Shown: positions 15,617 through 21,631 of the stretch, piece by piece
Numbering within the stretch: position 1 is the first letter of the stretch
Layout of the letters: every line of letters begins with the position of its first letter
IMG/VR virus record: IMGVR_UViG_3300037189_010352
Coordinates: 1 to 46,807 of that record
DNA length: 46,807 bases
Reading direction: 5' to 3' (one strand)
DNA from: a virus
Program-made: the position numbers and the translations under genes
The notes under the pieces: generated by a model
Told to the model about the DNA's origin: nothing
Databases searched by the model: none
What the model saw: the letters and a program-made list of their open reading frames with translations, nothing else

Positions 15617-16458
15617 ATTTCTTCAACATGTTTTTTAGCAGTCTCCCAAGTAACAGGACCTAAATCTAAATCAGCATATTCTACTGGGTCTGGGCGACCT
15701 AATTTAATAAACGCTTCAATACGTTCTACTGATGAAGCTGATTTATAGTCTGAGTACCATTTGCCTGAATTGTCATGGTCCCAGGTATTGTATATGAAAA
15801 TAGGTTTATAAGACGTATTAGTGCGTTTATATACTTCATCAAAGTCTAATCCTAATTGTTCACAGCATTCTAAACCATGTTTTAATATTTCAAATTTATC
15901 TACATGTAAAAACGGTGTTACAACTTTTACTTTTTCAGAACCCCAATTACCTAATTTAAATGCTTCAAAATCAGCATCTCTAAATTCTTGTCTACAATCA
16001 GGATAAATAGCATGGTCACCAGCATGTATACCCATTGCAATATCACATTCAGCATTATTTTGTTCAGCAATAGATAACGCTACAGCTTGAATAATACTAC
16101 TGAATATTTTATTACGATTAGGTACTACTGTTGCTTTCATATTTTCTTCAGCATAGTGTCCTTCAGGCACATCATCTCCACCTGTTACTAATGTTGAATT
16201 AAGTAATTCAGATAAACCATCTAATTTGATTATTTGATGAGTTACTTGTGGGTATTCCTTACATAACCACCCTTGTGATGGATCTGAATTGATGTATTTA
16301 ACTAATTCAGTTGCTCGTTCTAGTTCTATTCTATGTTTTTGACCATAATCAAATGATAAACAGGTGACATGATAATTTTGAGCTAATAAGTTTAGCAACA
16401 AAGTGCTTGAATCCATTCCTCCACTTAACGAGAGTACCGCGTATTTTTTCTTTTCCAT
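15598..16458 (-). CDS. queC: 7-cyano-7-deazaguanine synthase, zinc-site-less QueC
   Basis: The 286-residue protein has the PP-loop ATP site LSLSGGMDSSTLLLNLL, the FDYGQKHRIELERA motif and VVPNRNKIFSSIIQAVA with the catalytic RN segment, all typical of QueC. It uses ATP and ammonia to convert 7-carboxy-7-deazaguanine to preQ0. The C-terminal region TNTSYKPIFIYNTWDHDNSG, KWYSDYKSASSVERIEAF, then GRPDP aligns with the usual zinc-knuckle segment, but all four zinc cysteines are absent (for example T-S-C-Y is T-S-Y). The protein therefore probably folds without zinc. A host-type promoter lies upstream; the gene starts 25 nt after the glycosylase-like gene. Confidence 0.92.
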   Translation of the reverse strand: MEKKKYAVLSLSGGMDSSTLLLNLLAQNYHVTCLSFDYGQKHRIELERATELVKYINSDPSQGWLCKEYPQVTHQIIKLDGLSELLNSTLVTGGDDVPEGHYAEENMKATVVPNRNKIFSSIIQAVALSIAEQNNAECDIAMGIHAGDHAIYPDCRQEFRDADFEAFKLGNWGSEKVKVVTPFLHVDKFEILKHGLECCEQLGLDFDEVYKRTNTSYKPIFIYNTWDHDNSGKWYSDYKSASSVERIEAFIKLGRPDPVEYADLDLGPVTWETAKKHVEEILASHS

Positions 16459-16463
16459 AATTT

Positions 16464-16495
16464 TAAATATACTAAATATCTTTTAATTTTCCAAA
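16464..16495 (-). promoter_or_regulatory. host-type promoter of queC
   Basis: The sense strand has TTTGG (16491-16495), 19 nt, then TATATTTA (16464-16471). The -33 box overlaps the last codons of the glycosylase-like gene. The queC ATG begins 5 nt after the -7 box. Confidence 0.75.
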
Positions 16496-16968
16496 TAAAC
16501 TCTATCTTTTGTACCCATATGTTGCTCATACCACTGTTTACGATCCATATCGTACCAACGGTAAGGCAATGTTGGATCATCATTCCATTCATTTACTCCA
16601 TACCAGTTAGCATCTTTTCGTAAAAGGTTTGCTCTATGTGAACGATGAAATTCTTCATTTCCAAACCATAAAGGCATTACTATTTCTTCAGTAATAGTTT
16701 CTTTTTGCATTGTGTTGTTTTTACCACGTGCTACCCAAACGTCTATAGAGTCATTTAGATACTGCTTTAAAGCAGGTAAATTATCTCTAAACATTTGACT
16801 AATAGGATGGTTAACTCTACCTTTAGAATATGGTTTACCAGCTTTAGTTGGTCTACCTTCTAAACCAGCTATAAGCTGGTAGGTTTCTACTCGTTGTTTG
16901 CCTAAGCGTTTATTATCTAAGGATTCAAGAGATTTTTTAAAATCGGGGTATGGGAGAAATACTTGCAT
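16483..16968 (-). CDS. pyrimidine-dimer-glycosylase-like protein
   Basis: The 161-residue protein begins MQVFLPYPDFKKSLESLDNK and continues RLGKQRVETYQLI, followed by VNHPISQMFRDNLPALKQYL. This is the pattern of the Pyr_excise family (PF03013), which includes T4 endonuclease V. The N-terminal amine and first residues form the active site in that family, and MQVFLPYPDF fits. It may cut at UV-induced pyrimidine dimers, but many family members are untested. It shares one base with the stop of the next upstream gene, so translation is coupled. Confidence 0.65.
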   Translation of the reverse strand: MQVFLPYPDFKKSLESLDNKRLGKQRVETYQLIAGLEGRPTKAGKPYSKGRVNHPISQMFRDNLPALKQYLNDSIDVWVARGKNNTMQKETITEEIVMPLWFGNEEFHRSHRANLLRKDANWYGVNEWNDDPTLPYRWYDMDRKQWYEQHMGTKDRVYLEN

Positions 16969-17240
16969 TAAAATCGTTTTGCTATGTTTGAAATAATATC
17001 TTCTTCTTCTTTAGATAGAGATAACCAATTATCTCTTAATTTTGATAGGGTATTAAGGTATTCTTGTTCGTTTATTGATTCGTTTCCTGTTAATAAAAAT
17101 GAACCATCTAAATAGTCATTATCTTTTAACCATGTTAAGGCTTGTTCAATTTCTTGGGATGAACAATCATCTAAAAAATCATTAACATCAACATCTAAAT
17201 CAACATCGACTTCGACTCCCCATTGTGTAATTGTAGGCAT
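16968..17240 (-). CDS. acidic unknown protein
   Basis: I do not recognise this 90-residue protein. It starts MPTITQWGVEVDVDLDVDVN and is strongly acidic with a helical second half (EIEQALTWLKDNDYL, KEEEDIISNIAKRF). The alternating V-D stretch resembles an exposed acidic strand. It overlaps the next gene by one base and may be a small adaptor or DNA-mimic-like protein; the latter is only a guess from charge. Confidence 0.65.
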   Translation of the reverse strand: MPTITQWGVEVDVDLDVDVNDFLDDCSSQEIEQALTWLKDNDYLDGSFLLTGNESINEQEYLNTLSKLRDNWLSLSKEEEDIISNIAKRF

Positions 17241-17245
17241 AAACT

Positions 17246-17455
17246 TTATTTTTTATTTTGGTTTTGAAAATATGTGTCTAATACATGTTTTGGATAAAGT
17301 AATACTTTACCTTTAAATTTAGAATTTTTAATACTTCGATTTTTAACCAAATGGCTAAATTTCTTCTCACTAGCGTACTCGTATACTTGCTTCCCTAACT
17401 CAGGACCAGCCGCTCTACCTAAATAGTCATACAATGACATTAATTGATCTTCCAT
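17246..17455 (-). CDS. conserved small unknown protein
   Basis: This 69-residue protein (MEDQLMSLYDYLGRAAGPEL) is helical at the N-terminus and basic at the C-terminus, ending with GKVLLYPKHVLDTYF. I recall similar small proteins with LYDYLG-AAGPELG in phages and plasmids of Bacteroidota, without known function. It follows the DpdA-like gene by 4 nt and has TAAAATAAAGTT before the ATG. An internal ATG at residue 6 is an alternative start. Confidence 0.65.
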   Translation of the reverse strand: MEDQLMSLYDYLGRAAGPELGKQVYEYASEKKFSHLVKNRSIKNSKFKGKVLLYPKHVLDTYFQNQNKK

Positions 17456-17459
17456 AACT

Positions 17460-18263
17460 TTATTTTATTAAATTGTTAATTAATTTGAACACATCTATAT
17501 TGTGATGATAATAATCCATATCAATAGATTCTATAGACATCCCTTGAGCTTGATTCATATTGATTTTAGGTTTACTATGTAAACCATGAAAATCATATAA
17601 TGTTTTTTCAATAGCCGCCATTACAGGATTAGATGTATCTATTGATTCAATGCATTCAATATCCTTATACCACCCAAATTCTTGCGGTACACTACATCCT
17701 AATAAATGTACTCTACTTGTAGGTAATAGTAATTTCATACTATATAGAGTTGATATTACTTGTAAACGACCTAATGCTTTACCTAAATCTTTATTTGGAT
17801 GAGGACAAACATCATTATAATATGATGCACCATATGAATATGCTATTTTTTTATAACCTAAATCAAAATACGTTTGAGTACATTCAATAGCTTCATTAAG
17901 TGATTTAGCCTGTACTACTGCTACTTTAGTAACTTTCTCAGGCAAATCAACAGTAGACCAAGAACGAGCATTTTGTATTGATTTTGTTTTATCTTCCCAA
18001 ACATCAGGCACAATAAATTCATCTGGTTTTAATTCATTAATCCAATGCATTAGTCGTTCTGTATTATATGCAGAACCTAATTCATGTAATGAATTATCCA
18101 TGATTATATATCGACCTTGTTTCTTAGCATCATAGAAATAATCTCTATAATATTCACTTTCATCTAACAAATGAGGTAAACAATACTCACCATCAGTGTA
18201 ATCTCGATTAACATAAAGAAGTTCAAATGGAACCTCATGAAATACTTTAATACCTTTTATCAT
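17460..18263 (-). CDS. DpdA-like tRNA-guanine transglycosylase-fold enzyme
   Basis: The 267-residue protein has motifs that fit the TIM-barrel TGT/DpdA family. YIIMDNSLHELGSAY takes the place of the D-S-G/D-N-G substrate-recognition loop, ELKPDEFIVPDVWEDK the next strand, and HLLGCSVPQEFGWYK with ESIDTSNPV the G-x-G/P loop and catalytic Asp seen in TGTs as H-L-x-G ... D-x-x-x-P. DpdA inserts preQ0 into DNA in place of guanine. Because folE, queD, queE and queC follow in the next genes and no tRNA gene or other Q gene is present, insertion into phage DNA is more likely than tRNA modification. It has its own host-type promoter. Confidence 0.7.
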   Translation of the reverse strand: MIKGIKVFHEVPFELLYVNRDYTDGEYCLPHLLDESEYYRDYFYDAKKQGRYIIMDNSLHELGSAYNTERLMHWINELKPDEFIVPDVWEDKTKSIQNARSWSTVDLPEKVTKVAVVQAKSLNEAIECTQTYFDLGYKKIAYSYGASYYNDVCPHPNKDLGKALGRLQVISTLYSMKLLLPTSRVHLLGCSVPQEFGWYKDIECIESIDTSNPVMAAIEKTLYDFHGLHSKPKINMNQAQGMSIESIDMDYYHHNIDVFKLINNLIK

Positions 18264-18277
18264 AACTTTATTTACCC

Positions 18278-18309
18278 TAAATATAAGAAAAATCTTTTAA
18301 GATCCCAAA
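18278..18309 (-). promoter_or_regulatory. host-type promoter of the DpdA-like gene
   Basis: The sense strand has TTTGG (18305-18309), 19 nt, then TATATTTA (18278-18285). It separates the lysis cassette from the 7-deazaguanine operon. ATG follows 14 nt after the -7 box, preceded by TAAATAAAGTT. Confidence 0.78.
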
Positions 18310-18311
18310 TT

Positions 18312-18908
18312 TTATTTTAAAAGAGAGTAGTATTCTTTAAAATGCTTTGTTCTATCAGCTAAACCAATTGTTCCGCCATTTACTTTTCTAGTTACCGCTA
18401 CAACAGCAGTATCATCTGCTCCTTTATCGCACGATGCCCATAATCCATTTTTATCAAAAAACCAAGCAGCAGACATTAGTGGGTATTTAGTAGCTACTAG
18501 ATCTGGGTTAGCTAAGATATCATCTTCAACTGTAGCATCAAATGCTTTATAGTTGTCCTTTCCAGTTAATTGAATATAACCACGACCACGGAACTTATAT
18601 CCGTCTTTTGATGCTTCATCTCCGTTACCCATTCTACCACCATACACTCTTGCTGCAATTTTTTCAGGTTGGCGAGCATAAGATTCATTTAATGTACCAG
18701 GAAAGTATTTAGGAAATACTTTTTTAAGTCCTTCAGCTGAGTAGTTTAAATTTTCTGATGTGAATTTAAAACCACCAGATTCATGGCCACACTGAGCTAA
18801 AAAGTGAGCTAAGCGAAGTGATGTAGTAATGTTAAATTTTGCTGCTGTGTCTGGAATTTGGGCTAGTACCGCGTCAGGAATGTGCCCTTTGAGTTTGTCT
18901 AAGTTCAT
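18312..18908 (-). CDS. GH19-type endolysin (chitinase-like muramidase)
   Basis: The 198-residue protein is a single GH19 catalytic domain. It has the catalytic Glu in LAHFLAQCGHESGGFKF (about residue 43), the GGRMGNGDEASKDGYKF region and the substrate-binding RGRGYIQLTGKDNYKAF. No signal peptide or binding domain is visible, so it would wait in the cytoplasm for holin lesions, as a classical endolysin. It ends the lysis cassette that begins at 20868. Confidence 0.92.
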   Translation of the reverse strand: MNLDKLKGHIPDAVLAQIPDTAAKFNITTSLRLAHFLAQCGHESGGFKFTSENLNYSAEGLKKVFPKYFPGTLNESYARQPEKIAARVYGGRMGNGDEASKDGYKFRGRGYIQLTGKDNYKAFDATVEDDILANPDLVATKYPLMSAAWFFDKNGLWASCDKGADDTAVVAVTRKVNGGTIGLADRTKHFKEYYSLLK

Positions 18909-18918
18909 AGTGTGTTAT

Positions 18919-19659
18919 TTAATTACAGTTTGGATTAACGATTATATCTTCTAATGCTGCTAAGTCGAGTAAGTCGATATTACCATCTTTAACAATGTCA
19001 GCTCTGTAGTAGTATCCAAATACACCAACTAACTGCTCTATTGCTGATAGGTCTATTAAATCTACATTACCATCTCCATTTATATCTCCTCGTCTCAATA
19101 TTGTATACACCTTTTCTGCAAAACATCCTCTATCATCTTCTACCGTTATTTTGTATGTATCATAACTTAGATTATCTTGACGTACAGAAAAATACTCTGT
19201 AGGGTTGTTTATTATATTTCCAGCACTGCCTTCCCATGTTGTTACATATGGTTGAAGATCTGCTGTACCACCAGTAATTTCCAAACTAATAGCACCATCA
19301 CTCATCCCACAAGTGACTGGATTTTCTGTAGTAGGATTTATGATTATTGGATCTGGTTCTATTACTACTAATGTATTGCAAATTGACTCACTATCTAATG
19401 CAACACATGCTGTATATTCTCCTGCTGGTAAGTTAAAAAACATACCATGGTTATTGGTTATTACAGTATCAATACTTGACACTGAATATGTGAATTGAGG
19501 ATCTACTGTTGTTACAGCAGGGTACGCCATAATATTAATATATCCATCTGTTCTACCATGACAGGATATTTGTTGATCAACATAAGCTATCGCGGTAAAT
19601 GTTTGAGCAGATATACTAGTAAAACTCAACAGTATTAGGAGTGTGATTACAAATTTCAT
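18919..19659 (-). CDS. secreted protein with SprB-type repeats and a dockerin-like domain
   Basis: The 246-residue protein starts with a signal peptide (MKFVITLLILLSFTSISAQ). Two SprB-like repeat units follow: QQISCHGRTDGYINI with YTYS-like and LPAGEYTACVA parts (about 28-95), and VTCGMSDGAISLEITGG with YDTYKITVEDDRGC (about 115-185). The C-terminus has two calcium-loop repeats, GDINGDGNVDLIDLSAIEQL and VKDGNIDLLDLAALEDII, the pattern of type I dockerin F-hands. SprB repeats occur in gliding-motility adhesins of Bacteroidota. Inside a lysis cassette it could be exported to the periplasm or cell surface to bind envelope components, or be a host-derived surface protein; its role is not known. 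It lies 4 nt after the spanin-like gene. Confidence 0.8.
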   Translation of the reverse strand: MKFVITLLILLSFTSISAQTFTAIAYVDQQISCHGRTDGYINIMAYPAVTTVDPQFTYSVSSIDTVITNNHGMFFNLPAGEYTACVALDSESICNTLVVIEPDPIIINPTTENPVTCGMSDGAISLEITGGTADLQPYVTTWEGSAGNIINNPTEYFSVRQDNLSYDTYKITVEDDRGCFAEKVYTILRRGDINGDGNVDLIDLSAIEQLVGVFGYYYRADIVKDGNIDLLDLAALEDIIVNPNCN

Positions 19660-19662
19660 GGT

Positions 19663-20070
19663 TTAGTTGTATCTATTTTTTCTGATTTCCTTTAATTGCT
19701 TATAACGCTTTTTATACTCTTTATAAGAGCATGTATCAAAGAACATCGCTGTTTTATTTGTTTCTTCAAACCATTTAGATAAACCACGATTGATGTCGTA
19801 GCATTCTCTTATTTGAGCTTTATAACGAGCAGAGATAGTTGTATCTTCTTTTACAACAATTATTGTATCAATAATGGGAGGTTTACTTAATTCCTTCTTC
19901 TGAGAATCAATTATTGCATTATACCTTAAAAACTGAATATTAATGTTATCCGCCTGTTCTTTGGTAACTAATACAATTTGTTGACCATTAATTGTTCTTG
20001 TCTGAGGATATTGGCAATAACTGGTAAGTGCTAGTATCAACAGGCTCACCAACATTAGAAACTTTTTCAT
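19663..20070 (-). CDS. o-spanin-like envelope protein
   Basis: From the ATG at 20070 the protein has 135 residues and begins with a hydrophobic signal segment MKKFLMLVSLLILALTSYCQ. The Cys at about residue 19 could be lipidated, though Tyr at -1 makes it a poor lipobox, and signal peptidase I cleavage after the Gln is an alternative. A helical region (EQADNINIQFLRYNAIIDS) and a basic C-terminus follow. Its start lies 83 nt inside the preceding gene in another frame, like Rz1 in Rz. Position and architecture suggest the outer partner of a spanin pair for outer-membrane disruption; sequence homology is not recognisable. Confidence 0.55.
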   Translation of the reverse strand: MKKFLMLVSLLILALTSYCQYPQTRTINGQQIVLVTKEQADNINIQFLRYNAIIDSQKKELSKPPIIDTIIVVKEDTTISARYKAQIRECYDINRGLSKWFEETNKTAMFFDTCSYKEYKKRYKQLKEIRKNRYN

Positions 20071-20326
20071 ATAATTGTTTATTTTCGGTTTTAAGTACTG
20101 TGACAACCTTAGATAAACTGTCAGCAGCTTTTTCAGCATGTTTAAGTTCACCAATTCTTTTTGATATAGTTTTTTGATTTTTTTCTGTCGTTACTTTAAT
20201 TAAACTATCTATGTTAACTTGTTCCCATGGTTTAGTTTTTATAACGCTAGGTTTTTGTCCAGTCATAGTAATCACAATCAATGAGGCTACTATGATGGCT
20301 ATCAGTGTATTTTTATTTCGTAGCAT
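19988..20326 (-). CDS. i-spanin-like membrane-anchored protein
   Basis: The 112-residue protein has one N-terminal transmembrane segment (MLRNKNTLIAIIVASLIVIT) followed by a long charged helical stretch, with heptad-like spacing in ISKRIGELKHAEKAADSLSK. This is the type II membrane topology of i-spanins. The downstream spanin-like gene starts within it in another frame, and it overlaps the gene before it by 14 nt. It probably belongs to the lysis cassette; the assignment rests on topology and overlap. Confidence 0.55.
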   Translation of the reverse strand: MLRNKNTLIAIIVASLIVITMTGQKPSVIKTKPWEQVNIDSLIKVTTEKNQKTISKRIGELKHAEKAADSLSKVVTVLKTENKQLYEKVSNVGEPVDTSTYQLLPISSDKNN

Positions 20327-20621
20327 TGATTATAGCTTGTTGAGTTATTAAATTAAGAATAACTGAATCTTTCGCGTCAATTTTCTTCTCTAAGGCCTTG
20401 TTATTTTCAATACAATTATCTAATCCTTTTGTGTCTGTTTTTTGTTTATCTTTGTATAGATAAACCATTCCAAATATGCATAGGAATGCTACAGCAGCTA
20501 TAGGATATTTTCTAAACTGATTAAAATTAACAGGTAATTTAAAGCTTTCACTCGCTGTTTCAACTGTTTCCTTAGCTACACTTTTCTTAGGTGCGGTTGT
20601 TGGTTTTTTAGCTGTTGCCAT
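20313..20621 (-). CDS. single-pass membrane protein of the lysis cassette
   Basis: The 102-residue protein has a basic, Ala/Thr/Lys-rich N-terminus (MATAKKPTTAPKKSVAKETV), one transmembrane segment (YPIAAVAFLCIFGMVYLY, about 39-56) and a helical C-terminus. It overlaps its neighbours on both sides by 14 nt. It may be a second holin component, antiholin or scaffold for the spanin proteins; I cannot decide from sequence. Confidence 0.65.
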   Translation of the reverse strand: MATAKKPTTAPKKSVAKETVETASESFKLPVNFNQFRKYPIAAVAFLCIFGMVYLYKDKQKTDTKGLDNCIENNKALEKKIDAKDSVILNLITQQAIINATK

Positions 20622-20868
20622 TGTCTTCAGTTGATGTGTTTGGTTTTTTAGTAAATTTGTCTAATGTATCGGCACCCATGCCAATAGCTGTAATTACTAA
20701 AACAGCATTAACTAAACTATCAGCGGGTTTAAATTCTTCATGCGAATAACTATTTAGTGTCATAGTTACACATAAAAATAAAGTACCAATAAATGCTACT
20801 ACGGGTTTAACTGAGGTTGAACCTCTTTCGTCTTTGAATAATTCGACGATCCATTGTTTGAATGTCAT
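20608..20868 (-). CDS. holin-like membrane protein
   Basis: The 86-residue protein has a short amphipathic start (MTFKQWIVELFKDERGSTSV), two hydrophobic segments (PVVAFIGTLFLCVTMTL and SLVNAVLVITAIGMGADTL) and a polar C-terminal tail. Size, two transmembrane segments and position at the head of the lysis cassette make it the best holin candidate in the window. It would set lysis time by opening the inner membrane for the GH19 endolysin. A late-type promoter motif precedes it. Confidence 0.65.
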   Translation of the reverse strand: MTFKQWIVELFKDERGSTSVKPVVAFIGTLFLCVTMTLNSYSHEEFKPADSLVNAVLVITAIGMGADTLDKFTKKPNTSTEDNGNS

Positions 20869-20886
20869 AATCTTTGTGTTTAAATA

Positions 20887-20895
20887 TTATAAATA
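20887..20895 (-). promoter_or_regulatory. late-type promoter motif of the lysis cassette
   Basis: The sense strand reads GTATTTATAATATTTAAAC about 18 nt before the holin-like ATG at 20868. It shares TATTTATAA with the motif before the tail genes, and lies between a terminator and the first lysis gene, where a promoter is expected. Confidence 0.5.
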
Positions 20896-20937
20896 CAAAA
20901 CTATTTAAACAACTTATTTCATTGATACATATGTTAA

Positions 20938-20966
20938 AAATAAAAAAAGCCACATTTCTGTGGCTT
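20938..20966 (-). terminator. intrinsic terminator after the replication/RNR operon
   Basis: The sense strand forms the 8-bp stem AAGCCACA / TGTGGCTT with a GAAA tetraloop (stem 20947-20966), followed by a T-rich run (TTTTTTATTTTT). It closes the operon that ends with the ADP-ribosyltransferase-like gene (stop at 20992). Confidence 0.85.
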
Positions 20967-20991
20967 ACTTTATTGATTGTTTGTGGTTATA

Positions 20992-21618
20992 CTATTTTGA
21001 TGTTATGTAATTTAAAACTTCTTTTGAAATATCATCATAAGAATCATCTTCATCCCAAAATTCTGTAAAATAATCATACATTTCATCGTATGGAAACAAA
21101 TCTTTATCTAAGTCTGGATTTTCTTTAAAAATATTATCAATGTATGCTTTTACTTCTGGTTCTAAATTAAGAGTACCATCAAATGTCCATCCCATACCAT
21201 CTGGATCTCCTGATTTTCTTCTAAGGATATCAATAGACTTAATATATCCAGGTGGTATTCTATTTTTTATGTTAGAATATATTCTTACTTCTTGATATTC
21301 AGGATGGTTAGGTATATCTAATTCTTTAAAGTCATAATTTTTGTCGTTTTTAATTTTATTCAAATCAATAGATACCCTCACAGTATATGGTGTGTCATTA
21401 TCTCCATATGGGTTAGAATCTACCCAATCAGAATCTTTACTAGTAGATGTATAATAAGAATATCCGTAATCTGGAAGCTCAAAAAACTGAGAATTTGATT
21501 TATTATCTCCCATTTTTATTCCATTAGACTTTATATCTGGCAAACTTTTTTGGCTCCTATAGGTATAGACAGTACCTCCATTAATATTTTCCTTTAATAA
21601 GTCAATTAGTTTAATCAT
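20992..21618 (-). CDS. putative ADP-ribosyltransferase with capsid-targeting-like leader
   Basis: The 208-residue protein begins MIKLIDLLKENINGG, an amphipathic leader ending in L-K-E, which fits the (L/I)-x-E cleavage rule of T4-type prohead proteases. The rest has the three landmarks of R-S-E ADP-ribosyltransferases in order and at plausible spacing: Arg21 in TVYTYRSQ, Ser-Thr-Ser at 58-60 in YYTSTSKDSDW, and Glu110 in YQEVRIYSN (Y-x-E rather than the usual E-x-E or Q-x-E). T4 Alt is a head-packaged ADP-ribosyltransferase injected with the DNA, so a similar job is an attractive inference. ATG at 21618 lies downstream of the reductase gene (stop at 21630); a longer frame would overlap it. 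A terminator follows. Confidence 0.55.
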   Translation of the reverse strand: MIKLIDLLKENINGGTVYTYRSQKSLPDIKSNGIKMGDNKSNSQFFELPDYGYSYYTSTSKDSDWVDSNPYGDNDTPYTVRVSIDLNKIKNDKNYDFKELDIPNHPEYQEVRIYSNIKNRIPPGYIKSIDILRRKSGDPDGMGWTFDGTLNLEPEVKAYIDNIFKENPDLDKDLFPYDEMYDYFTEFWDEDDSYDDISKEVLNYITSK

Positions 21619-21620
21619 GG

Positions 21621-21631
21621 ATATAAATATT
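21621..21631 (-). promoter_or_regulatory. late-type motif before the ADP-ribosyltransferase-like gene
   Basis: The sense strand reads GTGTAATATTTATATCC immediately before the ATG at 21618. It matches the tail-gene motif, but it overlaps the reductase stop and is only 2 nt from the ATG, so chance is possible. Confidence 0.3.
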
